Shown: one piece after another, positions 47,471 to 55,306 of the stretch | Numbering within the stretch: position 1 is the stretch's first letter | Layout of the letters: each line of letters opens with the position of its first letter | Origin: Saccharopolyspora montiporae | GTDB taxonomy: Bacteria > Actinomycetota > Actinomycetes > Mycobacteriales > Pseudonocardiaceae | Assembly (NCBI RefSeq): GCF_015209505.1 | Contig: NZ_JADEYC010000021.1 | Coordinates: 62,001 to 126,000 of the forward strand | Reading direction: 5' to 3' | DNA length: 64,000 nt | Position numbers and translations under genes: made by a program | The notes under the pieces: model-generated | What the model was told of the DNA's origin: nothing | What the model saw: the letters and a program-made list of their open reading frames with translations, nothing else | Database searches by the model: none

Positions 47471-48163
47471 TCACCCGCCGAGGGGAGTCGCCCGGAAGGT
47501 GCCGACCGCCGCGGTCAACGAGGCCGTCCAGTCGTCGAGGATGCGTCGGCCGGCCGCGGCCGTGGCGCGCGTGGGATCGCCGAGGACGCCGTTGCTGCTG
47601 ACCGCGCGGACACCGTGGTTGCGCAGCGGCTCGATGAGGTCGGGAAGCGGTGCCGTGGCACCGGTTTCCGCCCGCTCCGGGCTCACCTGGTCAGGATGCA
47701 GGTGCAGCATCACGGACGTCTCGGTGTGCCCGGCGTGGCTATCGTCGGCGGGGCCGGTCGGGGACCAGACGAGAAGAGGTCGCCCTTCGGAACGCAGCCG
47801 TTGCTCGGCGCGGTGCAGGGGTGCGCGGTTTCCGCCGTGCGCGTTGACCAGGACCGCTGCTGCGACGTCGTCGAGGGAGCGCACCAGTTCCACGACCAGG
47901 AGCTCCACCGCCTCCTGCCCGATGGAGACGGTGCCGGGAAAGCCGGCGTGCTCCCCACTGGACCCGTAGGGCACGGCGGGGGCGACAAGGACATCGGCGA
48001 CCGCTGCGGCCAACCGGTGGCACAGCGCGGTGGCGATGGCGGTGTCGGTGCCCAGGGGCAGGTGCGGGCCGTGCTGTTCGGTGGCCCCGAGCGGTACGGC
48101 CAGCACCGGTGCCCGCCGCGCGAGCTCCGGCGAGGTCAGCGCACCGAGGGACCGGGTCAGCAC
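47471..48163 (-). CDS. mftE: Mycofactocin creatininase-family peptidase MftE
   Basis: A 230-residue creatininase-fold metallopeptidase. Metal-ligand motifs are seen in GATEQHGPHLPLGTDTAIA, and VNAHGGNRAPLHR and SHAGHTETSVML follow. MftE trims the modified MftA peptide to free the C-terminal Val-Tyr-derived AHDP, a step in mycofactocin synthesis. GTG at 48163 follows GGAGGTGGG and lies within the end of mftF (seven-base overlap). Confidence 0.88.
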   Translation of the reverse strand: MLTRSLGALTSPELARRAPVLAVPLGATEQHGPHLPLGTDTAIATALCHRLAAAVADVLVAPAVPYGSSGEHAGFPGTVSIGQEAVELLVVELVRSLDDVAAAVLVNAHGGNRAPLHRAEQRLRSEGRPLLVWSPTGPADDSHAGHTETSVMLHLHPDQVSPERAETGATAPLPDLIEPLRNHGVRAVSSNGVLGDPTRATAAAGRRILDDWTASLTAAVGTFRATPLGG

Positions 48164-49539
48164 AGCCCACCTCCGGTGAACTCCGGGCGCAGCGGCGCGG
48201 CGGTGCGCTCGCGGGCGCACCCGGCCCAGACCCCGGCGCCGTAGGCCAGGTCGTCGAGCACGCGCAGCACGAGCCACCGGTGGCCCCTTCCGGCTGCCTC
48301 GACGAGGCAGGGCAGCAGCGCGGCGAGGACCACCCGGCGAGCGCGCCGGCTGACCGCAGCGGCCGCGAGGGCGAGCGGCCACCAGGCCCGGCGGGTGGCT
48401 TCCGCGAGGAGCCGCCCGGCACCCGCGTGCCCGAGTCCGGCCAGGCGCAGCGATCCGGCGACCGGGAGGCCCCGCCCGCGGAGGTTGCGCGCCAGCATCG
48501 CCGCGGACACGGCGGCCACGGCCAGGGCGGACCGGTGCCGACCGGCGGCGAGCAGTGCCCAGGCGGCGGCGCTGTGGGGGGACATCTTCGCGGGGCTGAG
48601 CAAGCCGGGATGCCGGGTGGACAGCGGTGCCGCGGAGGTGCCGTAGTCGAAGCGTTGCCGCAGCCAGGAGCGCAGGGTCGGGCGCGGTTGGTGCCACACG
48701 ACCGAGTTCGGGGCATATCGGACGGTGTGCCCGGCCTCGATGCATCGCCAGACGAGGTCGACGTCCTCGCCGAACCGCAGCCGCTGGTCAAAACCCCCGA
48801 CCTCGCGCAACGCGGTGCGGCGGACCACCAGCGCAGCGCTGGGCACGTAGCTGACCCGGCTCATCGGGCGCACGATCGCGGGGCACGGACCGAGGTCCAG
48901 GCTGGACCGTTCCGCCTCGTAGCGCGCCACGGCGGTGTCGGCGGGAACGCTGCGAACCCGGGGCGCCACGGCGGCGACGGTCGGGTCCGCGAACTGCGGC
49001 AGCACCTCCTGCAGCCAGCCCGGTTCGGGCGTCACGTCCGCATCCAGGAAGGCCACCAGGTCGGTGCTCGCGCGCTGCCAACCCGCGTCCCGGGCAGCAG
49101 CCGGGCCGGCCGGTCGTTCGTGGCGCAGCACCGCCCGCCGCACCGGCACGTCGGAGCCGTCGTCGACGACGATCCGCTCGGTGAGCTCGCCGGTGGCGGC
49201 CAGCAGCCGCGCGAGGCCGGTCGCGTTGTTCCTGACCGGTGTCACCAGCGTGACGTCCGCCGGCCCGAACACCCCCGCGGGCGGCTCCGGATGGACCAGC
49301 CCGGCGGTGAGTAGCTGCCGGGCCAGGCCCTGCCGCGACCCACCGGTACCGACCGGCTCGCCGCGGATCCAGCGGTCCAGCAGGTGCGCGCCGCCCGTCT
49401 TGAGGCGGAGCAGCCGCAGCGGCGACCCGCCCAGCAGCACCCGGCCGCCCGCCGTCCGGCGCACCGAGCCGTCCAGGACCAGACGGGTCCCTCCCGGGAA
49501 CGCAGCGGCAGCGGACCGGGGCGCGCCGCGGGTGCTCAT
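48157..49539 (-). CDS. mftF: Mycofactocin glycosyltransferase MftF
   Basis: A 460-residue GT2 enzyme. The GT-A core has VTLVTPVRNNATGLARLL, IVVDDGSD and AFLDADVTPEPGWL (donor and metal binding), then FGEDVDLVWRCIEAGH. An N-terminal PqqD-like region of about 90 residues precedes it, and C-terminal hydrophobic helices suggest membrane association. MftF adds a beta-1,4-glucan chain to the cofactor. Its ATG overlaps the SDR stop (ATGA), and its end overlaps mftE. Confidence 0.88.
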   Translation of the reverse strand: MSTRGAPRSAAAAFPGGTRLVLDGSVRRTAGGRVLLGGSPLRLLRLKTGGAHLLDRWIRGEPVGTGGSRQGLARQLLTAGLVHPEPPAGVFGPADVTLVTPVRNNATGLARLLAATGELTERIVVDDGSDVPVRRAVLRHERPAGPAAARDAGWQRASTDLVAFLDADVTPEPGWLQEVLPQFADPTVAAVAPRVRSVPADTAVARYEAERSSLDLGPCPAIVRPMSRVSYVPSAALVVRRTALREVGGFDQRLRFGEDVDLVWRCIEAGHTVRYAPNSVVWHQPRPTLRSWLRQRFDYGTSAAPLSTRHPGLLSPAKMSPHSAAAWALLAAGRHRSALAVAAVSAAMLARNLRGRGLPVAGSLRLAGLGHAGAGRLLAEATRRAWWPLALAAAAVSRRARRVVLAALLPCLVEAAGRGHRWLVLRVLDDLAYGAGVWAGCARERTAAPLRPEFTGGGLC

Positions 49540-50363
49540 GCGGTGAATCCCCCGTCGGCGTGCACGACGGTGCCCGTGATGGCCGACGCTTCCGGGGAGC
49601 ACAGGAAGCACACGGTCGCCGCGACCTCCTCGGGTTCCAGCAGCCGTTCGGCGACCTGGTGGCCGGCGAACTCCTCGACGTCGGGCAGGTCGTAGACGTC
49701 GGCGGTGGCCGAGAGCATGTCCGTGCGCGTCGAGCCCGGTGACACCGCGGTGGCGCACACGCCGCTCCCCCGCAGGTCCACCGCCAGCCCGCGGACCAGA
49801 CCGACCACGGCGTGCTTGGCCGCCGAGTAGGAGGCCAGCCGCCACAGGCCACGATGCGCCGCTGCCGAGGCCAGTGCCACGAACCGGCCCGCTCGCGGCT
49901 CCGGTCGCCGCAGCAACGCGGGGACCGCGGCGCGGGCCAGGTTCGCCACCCCGTCCACGCCGACGCCGAACAGCGCATCCCACTCGGTTTCAGGCGCTTC
50001 CCACAACGGTCTCCCGCCGGCCATGACCCCGGCCGCCCCCACGGCGGCGTCCAGCCCACCGAAGCGTTCCTCGGCCAGTGCCACGGCCGCGCGGAGCGCC
50101 TCGCGGTCTTGCACGTCTGCGACGACCTCGGTCACCGCACCGGGGTGTTCGGCGGCGAGCTCGGTCAGCTGGCGCTTCGTCGCCAGCGGGTAGTCGACCC
50201 GCGGATCGTCGGCGCACCGGTCGAGCGCGACCACGTGCCAGCCGGACCGGACCAGCTGCCGCACCACCGCTGCCCCGATCCCGCGGGCCGCTCCGGTCAC
50301 CAGGGCTACTCTCGCCCCGCTCACGCGCGGATCCCCCGAATCGCGGGACACCGATCCGCTCAT
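49536..50363 (-). CDS. Mycofactocin-linked short-chain dehydrogenase
   Basis: A 275-residue SDR with GAARGIGAAVVRQLVRSGW for nucleotide binding, ALASAAAHRGLWRLASYSAAKHA with the Ser-Tyr-Lys triad, and TGTVVHADGG at the C-terminus. Its place between mftD and mftF with four-base overlaps on both sides is characteristic of an SDR subfamily found almost only in mycofactocin loci. Members are thought to hold NAD(H) tightly and use mycofactocin to re-oxidise it. Substrate unknown. Confidence 0.82.
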   Translation of the reverse strand: MSGSVSRDSGDPRVSGARVALVTGAARGIGAAVVRQLVRSGWHVVALDRCADDPRVDYPLATKRQLTELAAEHPGAVTEVVADVQDREALRAAVALAEERFGGLDAAVGAAGVMAGGRPLWEAPETEWDALFGVGVDGVANLARAAVPALLRRPEPRAGRFVALASAAAHRGLWRLASYSAAKHAVVGLVRGLAVDLRGSGVCATAVSPGSTRTDMLSATADVYDLPDVEEFAGHQVAERLLEPEEVAATVCFLCSPEASAITGTVVHADGGFTA

Positions 50364-51553
50364 TCGGCCGCACCCGCGGTGCCGCCGCCGAGCGCGCGCT
50401 CGAAACCGGGCGGGACGAGCACATCCGAGCGGTCGAGTTCGTGGACCGAGGACTTGCCCAGGCCCAACACGGCGGAATCGACGCCGCCGCGCAGGATGTC
50501 GAGCACGTTCTCCACCCCGGCCTGCCCGTTGGCGGCCAGCCCCCACAGGTAGGCCCGTCCGATCATCACCGCCTTCGCGCCCAGCGCGAGGGCCTTGACC
50601 ACGTCGCTGCCCCGCCGGACACCACCGTCGAGCAGCACCTCGACCTGGTGGCCGACCGCTTCGGCGATGCCCGGCAGCACCCGGATGCTGGCCGGCGTGC
50701 CGTCGAGGTTGTTGCCGCCGTGGTTGGACACCGAGATCGCCGAAACCCCCGCGTCCACCGCCCGCTTGGCGTCGTCCAGGCGGCAGATGCCCTTGAGCAT
50801 GAACGGCCCGTCCCACTGCTCGCGCATCCAGGCGATGTCATCCCAGCTCGGCGGCGGGGTCTGCATCCATTGCCCGTACGCGCCGAAGAAGGTCGGTGCC
50901 TGCTCGCCTCGTCCGCCCACGTTGGGCACCGTCAGGTCCGGGATCCGCCGCTGCCGGAGGAAGGGCGCCAGCCACCGCGGGTGCCGCAGCGCCTGCGGCG
51001 CGTAGCTGAGCATGGTGGACAGGTTCATGCGTTCCGGGATGGCCGGGCTGCCCCAGTCCCTGCCGTGCGAGAACGACCAGTCCGTGGTCGCGATCAACCC
51101 GACCGCACCCGCGTCCTTCGCCCGCTGCATCCGCCGCAGGATCTCGTCGCGGGAACCGACCCAATACGTCTGGAAGAACGTCTGCGGATTCGCGGCGACC
51201 ACGTCCTCGACCGGCTTGGAGGCGAACCCGCTGAGCCCCATCGCCGTGCCGCGGTTGGCCGCGGCCCTGGCCACGGCTACTTCCCCGTCCGGGTGGACGG
51301 CCTGCACCCCGGTCGGCGAGATCACCACCGGGAACGAGATGGGTTGGTCCAGAACCGTCGTGGCCAGCTCCCGCTTGGCCGACAACCCGGCCACGTGCGG
51401 GGCGAAACCCAACTCGCCGAAGGCCGCCTGGTTGTCCGCCAGCGTCGTGCCGCTCTCCGAACCGGCGATCAGCGCACCGTACACCGAGTACGGCAACTGT
51501 TTGCGCGCGCGCCGCTGCGCCTCGACCACGGTCTCGAACCAGCCACCGCCCAT
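50360..51553 (-). CDS. mftD: Mycofactocin FMN dehydrogenase MftD
   Basis: A 397-residue alpha-hydroxyacid-oxidase-type TIM barrel. FMN and catalytic features are PISFPVVISPTGVQAVH, TTDWSFSHGRDWG, ISVSNHGGNNLDGTPAS with the active-site His, and VLLDGGVRRGSDVVKALALGA. MftD oxidatively deaminates the AHDP intermediate to pre-mycofactocin, making the redox-active alpha-ketoamide. ATG at 51553 follows AGGGGAGG. It overlaps the SDR by four bases and is 52 bases after mftC. Confidence 0.9.
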   Translation of the reverse strand: MGGGWFETVVEAQRRARKQLPYSVYGALIAGSESGTTLADNQAAFGELGFAPHVAGLSAKRELATTVLDQPISFPVVISPTGVQAVHPDGEVAVARAAANRGTAMGLSGFASKPVEDVVAANPQTFFQTYWVGSRDEILRRMQRAKDAGAVGLIATTDWSFSHGRDWGSPAIPERMNLSTMLSYAPQALRHPRWLAPFLRQRRIPDLTVPNVGGRGEQAPTFFGAYGQWMQTPPPSWDDIAWMREQWDGPFMLKGICRLDDAKRAVDAGVSAISVSNHGGNNLDGTPASIRVLPGIAEAVGHQVEVLLDGGVRRGSDVVKALALGAKAVMIGRAYLWGLAANGQAGVENVLDILRGGVDSAVLGLGKSSVHELDRSDVLVPPGFERALGGGTAGAAE

Positions 51554-51605
51554 GGGACGACCTCCCCTTCCTGCCAACATGCCTGCCGTGCGCGGAACCT
51601 CGCGA

Positions 51606-52853
51606 TCACGTCATCCCGGCCAGCGGACTCTCGTCGCAGGCGCGGTCCGGACGGCGCATCGACGGCAAGCCCAGCAGGACCCGCTGCTGGCCGTCCGCGC
51701 TCGGCCGCGAGTGGTCCCGGGCCGCGCGCGGGACGCCGTGCCGGTCGACATCGGCGAGAGCGGCTTGCCCGTGCCCCTTCACGCACTCCGGGTCCGGACC
51801 GTCCAGGGGCAAACCGGTGAAGAACTTCGCCGCCATGCATCCGCCTTGGCACGCGTCGTAGGCCGAGCACGACACGCACGCGCCCCCGGTCTGCGGCTGC
51901 CGCAGCTCGGCGAACAGCTCCGAATCCCGCCACACCGCGCCGAAACCGGCCTCGCGGACGTTGCCGGCGAAGAATTCGTCGTGGATGGCGAACGGGCAGG
52001 CGTAGACATCGCCGACCGGGTCGATCAAGCACACCACCCGACCAGCCCCGCACAGGTTCAACCCCGGGAGCTGCTCGGACCCCAATGCGTTGAGGTGGAA
52101 GAACGAGTCCCCGGTCAGCACGTTCTCACCGTTGTCGAGCAGCCAGCGGTAGATCTGGTACTGCTGCTCCGCGCGCGGGTGCAGCTCATCCCACACGTCG
52201 GCCCCGCGGCCGGACGGGCGCAGCCGGGTGATCCGCAGCTGCGCGTCGAAGCTGTCCGCGATGGCCTGGAAATCATCCAGCTGATCCACGTTCTGGCTGG
52301 TCATCACCACCGAGATCTTGAAGCCGCGCATACCCGCAGCAGCCAGGTTGCGCATCGCGGTCATCGCCGTGTCGTAAGATCCCGGACCGCGCACCGCATC
52401 GTTGACCTCGGCCGTGGCCCCGTCCAACGAGATCTGCACGTCCACGTAGTCGGTCGCCGCCAACCAGCGGGCCCGCTCCGGTGTGATCCGGAAACCGTTG
52501 GTGGAGAACTTGATCCCCACCTGGTGGTTCACCGCGTAGTCGACCAGATCCCAGAAGTCGTCGCGCACGGTCGGTTCTCCTCCGCCGATGTTGACGTAGA
52601 AGACCTGCATCCGCTGCAACTCGTCGATGACCGCCTTGATCTCGTCCGTGCTCAACTCGTCCGGATCCCGCCGGCCCGACGAGGACAGGCAGTGCGCGCA
52701 CGACAGGTTGCACGCGTAGGTCCACTCCCACGTCAGGCAGATCGGGGATTCCAGGCCGTACTTGAACTGCTCCACCAGCGGGAGCGGTCCCGCGGTCTCC
52801 GGTGCGGCATCGGCCGTCACCGCGGGCGCGGTGCTTTCGCCAGGGCTCGTCAT
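51606..52853 (-). CDS. mftC: Mycofactocin radical SAM maturase MftC
   Basis: A 415-residue radical SAM/SPASM protein. The [4Fe-4S]-SAM cluster ligands are Cys48, Cys52 and Cys55 (CNLSCAHC). The C-terminal SPASM region has CGAGRVVCLIDPVGDVYACP and CVSCSAYDACQGGCMAAKFF for two auxiliary clusters. It oxidatively decarboxylates the C-terminal Tyr of MftA and forms a bond to the Val next to it. ATG at 52853 with only a weak AAAGG. It is 34 bases after mftB, its peptide-carrier partner. Confidence 0.94.
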   Translation of the reverse strand: MTSPGESTAPAVTADAAPETAGPLPLVEQFKYGLESPICLTWEWTYACNLSCAHCLSSSGRRDPDELSTDEIKAVIDELQRMQVFYVNIGGGEPTVRDDFWDLVDYAVNHQVGIKFSTNGFRITPERARWLAATDYVDVQISLDGATAEVNDAVRGPGSYDTAMTAMRNLAAAGMRGFKISVVMTSQNVDQLDDFQAIADSFDAQLRITRLRPSGRGADVWDELHPRAEQQYQIYRWLLDNGENVLTGDSFFHLNALGSEQLPGLNLCGAGRVVCLIDPVGDVYACPFAIHDEFFAGNVREAGFGAVWRDSELFAELRQPQTGGACVSCSAYDACQGGCMAAKFFTGLPLDGPDPECVKGHGQAALADVDRHGVPRAARDHSRPSADGQQRVLLGLPSMRRPDRACDESPLAGMT

Positions 52854-52887
52854 AGGAAAGCCTTTCGACGGACGTCGTGGTGCGCGG

Positions 52888-53172
52888 TCACACGGGGACG
52901 ATCATGTCCGTGCGGGCCAGCGAGGCGAGCGCCCGCAGGTAGCCGTCCCTCTCCCGCTCGGGGACCTCGCCCGCCTCGACGGCCGCGCGGGCGGACCCGT
53001 GATCGGCCAAGCTCCGCACGACCGCCACCAGCCGAGGCGTCTTGAGGAAGGACAGCTTGCGCGTGCCGAAGTGGTAGGCCAGCGCCCCGAAGCTCTCCGG
53101 GCGCAACGACACCTGCGGATTCAACCGATAGGCGCCGTCCGGATCGAATTCCCTCTCGCAGCCCGTGATCAT
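52888..53172 (-). CDS. mftB: Mycofactocin peptide chaperone MftB
   Basis: A 94-residue PqqD-like RiPP recognition element. FDPDGAYRLNPQVSLRPESFGAL and AYHFGTRKLSFLKTP match the winged-helix that binds the precursor MftA and presents it to MftC. The ATG at 53172 follows GGAAGAGG; a TTG five codons earlier is less likely. An alcohol dehydrogenase gene separates it from mftA, which is unusual. Confidence 0.9.
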   Translation of the reverse strand: MITGCEREFDPDGAYRLNPQVSLRPESFGALAYHFGTRKLSFLKTPRLVAVVRSLADHGSARAAVEAGEVPERERDGYLRALASLARTDMIVPV

Positions 53173-53208
53173 CGCCTCTTCCCGCAAAATCGATGCTGCC
53201 GTCGGCAG

Positions 53209-54318
53209 TCAGCTGAAGGTGATCACACCGCGGATGTTCTTGCCGTCCTCCAGGTCCTGATAGCCCTGGTTGACCTCCTCGAGGCGGTACCGGGTGGTGA
53301 TCAGCTCGTCGAGCTTGAGCTGACCGGCGTCGTAGAGGCGCAGCAGCTTGACGATGTCGTACTGCGGGTTCGCCGAGCCGAACAGCGTGCCCTTGATCGT
53401 CTTGCCGAACAGGGTCAGTTCGGCACCGGACACCTGCACGGTCAGCTTCTCCGGGTTTGCCAGCCCCGTCACGACCACGGTCCCGCCCTTGCCGGTCATC
53501 GACAGCGCGCTCGACACGACGGCCTCGTCGACGACACCGACCAGGATCAACGCGCTGTCCGCGCCCTGCCCCCAGGTCAGCTCGTTGACCTTCTCCCGCG
53601 CCTGGTCGACGTCGGAGAACGCGTGGGTCGCACCGAACTTCACGGCTGTGGACCGCTTGAACTCGACCGGGTCGACGACCACGACGTGCTTGGCGCCCGC
53701 GTGCAGGGCACCTTGCACCGCGTTGATCCCGAGACCGCCCGCACCGAAGATGACCACGGTGTCCCCGGCCCGGACATCACCCGCGTACACCGAAGTTCCC
53801 CACCCCGACGGCACACCGCATCCCACGAGTACCGCCGTCTCCAGCGGCAGCCAGTCGTCGACCTTGACCACCGAGTGCTGCGAGATGGTCGCGTACTCGG
53901 AGAACGTGCCCAACATGCACATTCCGCCGTAATCGACACCGCTGCGGTGGAACCGGAACGACCCGTCGGGCAGGCTGCCGTCCAGGATGGTGGCCCCCAT
54001 GTCGCAGAGGCTCTGCCGCCCGGTCGAGCAATACCGGCACGTGCCGCAGTTCGGGATGAAGCTGCACACCACGTGGTCGCCGGGACGCACCTTGGTGACG
54101 CCCGGTCCGACTTCCTCGATCACACCGGCGCCCTCGTGGCCACCCACGATCGGGAACCTCGGGGACAAGTCCCCGCTGGTGAGGTGCAGATCCGAATGGC
54201 ACAGCCCCGCAGCGACGTAGCGGATGAGCACCTCGCCCTCCCGGGGGCCGTCGAGATCCAGCTCCACGATCTCGAACGGTTCGCGCGCACCGGCGAGCAC
54301 AGCTGCTTTGGTCTTCAT
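53209..54318 (-). CDS. NDMA-dependent-type MDR alcohol dehydrogenase inside the mft operon
   Basis: A 369-residue zinc alcohol dehydrogenase. Catalytic zinc: Cys40 (GLCHSD) and His61-Glu62 (GGHEGAG). Structural zinc: Cys91, Cys94, Cys97 and Cys105 (NCGTCRYCSTGRQSLC). Cofactor loop: VVIFGAGGLGINAVQGALHAG. It resembles the MDR enzymes of mycofactocin species that retain NADH and need an external acceptor (nicotinoprotein, NDMA-dependent group). Placement between mftA and mftB makes it the likely first client of the cofactor. ATG at 54318 has GAGGG upstream and lies 29 bases after mftA. Confidence 0.85.
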   Translation of the reverse strand: MKTKAAVLAGAREPFEIVELDLDGPREGEVLIRYVAAGLCHSDLHLTSGDLSPRFPIVGGHEGAGVIEEVGPGVTKVRPGDHVVCSFIPNCGTCRYCSTGRQSLCDMGATILDGSLPDGSFRFHRSGVDYGGMCMLGTFSEYATISQHSVVKVDDWLPLETAVLVGCGVPSGWGTSVYAGDVRAGDTVVIFGAGGLGINAVQGALHAGAKHVVVVDPVEFKRSTAVKFGATHAFSDVDQAREKVNELTWGQGADSALILVGVVDEAVVSSALSMTGKGGTVVVTGLANPEKLTVQVSGAELTLFGKTIKGTLFGSANPQYDIVKLLRLYDAGQLKLDELITTRYRLEEVNQGYQDLEDGKNIRGVITFS

Positions 54319-54347
54319 GAGATCCCTCGTTCCTCCGCTCAAGCGGC

Positions 54348-54452
54348 TCAGTAAACGCCGCACATTCCGTCGATCGAGACTTCCTCGACGAGCAGGTCCT
54401 CTTCGATCTCGTCCGGTGCCGGTGCTGCGTCGCCTTGCACGGGTTCGCTCAT
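54348..54452 (-). CDS. mftA: Mycofactocin precursor peptide MftA
   Basis: A 34-residue peptide starting MSEPVQGDAAPAPDEIEEDL and ending EEVSIDGMCGVY. The C-terminal IDGMCGVY is the invariant MftA core; its last Val-Tyr becomes the cofactor. The acidic leader is what MftB binds. ATG at 54452 follows GGAGGAG about 12 bases upstream. It is too short for most gene finders. It is divergent from mftR with 81 bases between starts. Confidence 0.95.
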   Translation of the reverse strand: MSEPVQGDAAPAPDEIEEDLLVEEVSIDGMCGVY

Positions 54453-54533
54453 GAGATGCTCAACTCCTCCGCATCGCGGGGCGTGACGGCGACCACAACG
54501 CTAATGACATCCCGTGCCAAAATGGAAGACGGT

Positions 54534-55151
54534 ATGGCGAGATCATCTTCCGGCCACACGTCCGGAGCAACGAGCGGCCGCGGTCGCCGCCCGACGACGA
54601 GCCGGCACGAGCTCGAAGAGGCGGCTTTCGCACTCTTCGAGCAGAACGGATTCGAAGCCACCACCGTCGAGGCGATCGCACGCGCCGCCGGAGCCGGGCG
54701 GCGGACGTTCTTTCGTTACTTCGACTCCAAGAACGACGTGGTGTGGGGCAACTTCACCGAGCAACTCGCGCTCATGCGGGCGCAGTTCCGCGCCTGCCCG
54801 CGCGATCGACCGCTGATGGAATCGCTGCGCGCGGTCATCGTCGAGTTCAACAGGATCGACCCCGCCGAGGCGCCGCGACACCGGCGCCGCCTGGAGCTGA
54901 TCCTGCAGGTTCCGGCGCTGCAGGCGCACTCGACGTTGCGCTACGCCGAGTGGCGCAGCGTCGTCGCCGAATTCGTCGCGCACCGCCTGCGCGTCGCGCC
55001 CACCGCGTTGGTCCCGCAATCGCTGTCCTACGCCTGCCTCGGCGCAGCGCTGGCCGCCTACGAGCAATGGCTCCAGAACCCGGACGTCGAACTCTGCGAC
55101 GCCATCGACACCACCATGCGGCTGCTCGCCACCGGGTTCGCCCTCGAATAG
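54534..55151 (+). CDS. mftR: TetR-family mycofactocin regulator MftR
   Basis: A 205-residue TetR regulator. The DNA-binding part reads RHELEEAAFALFEQNGFEAT and ARAAGAGRRTFFRYFDSKNDVVWG. The FFRYFDSKND helix-3 segment and the position opposite mftA match MftR, which senses long-chain acyl-CoA in mycobacteria. I chose ATG at 54534 because GGAAG is just upstream; upstream ATGs at 54504 and 54522 lack a site. It likely represses the mft operon and itself. CTCATGAG at 54447-54454 is a small palindrome over the mftA start. Confidence 0.88.
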   Translation: MARSSSGHTSGATSGRGRRPTTSRHELEEAAFALFEQNGFEATTVEAIARAAGAGRRTFFRYFDSKNDVVWGNFTEQLALMRAQFRACPRDRPLMESLRAVIVEFNRIDPAEAPRHRRRLELILQVPALQAHSTLRYAEWRSVVAEFVAHRLRVAPTALVPQSLSYACLGAALAAYEQWLQNPDVELCDAIDTTMRLLATGFALE

Positions 55152-55212
55152 GCCGGCGCCCGATTCTCCCTCGTTCGCAACTGGCCGATCCCGCGGCGAC
55201 ACCGTAACCCGG

Positions 55213-55265
55213 TGGCCGACCGGGGGAGAGCACCCCGCGGCACCCGGCGGGAGGGCTGTCGGCCA
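55213..55265. terminator. Possible terminator between mftR and the flavin monooxygenase
   Basis: TGGCCGAC (55213-55220) and GTCGGCCA (55258-55265) can pair around a GC-rich 37-base loop that may fold further. It lies between convergent genes. Confidence 0.4.
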
Positions 55266-55306
55266 GTGCCGCGCCGACGTCCGGTTCGCTTCCGCCTGCG
55301 TCCGGG

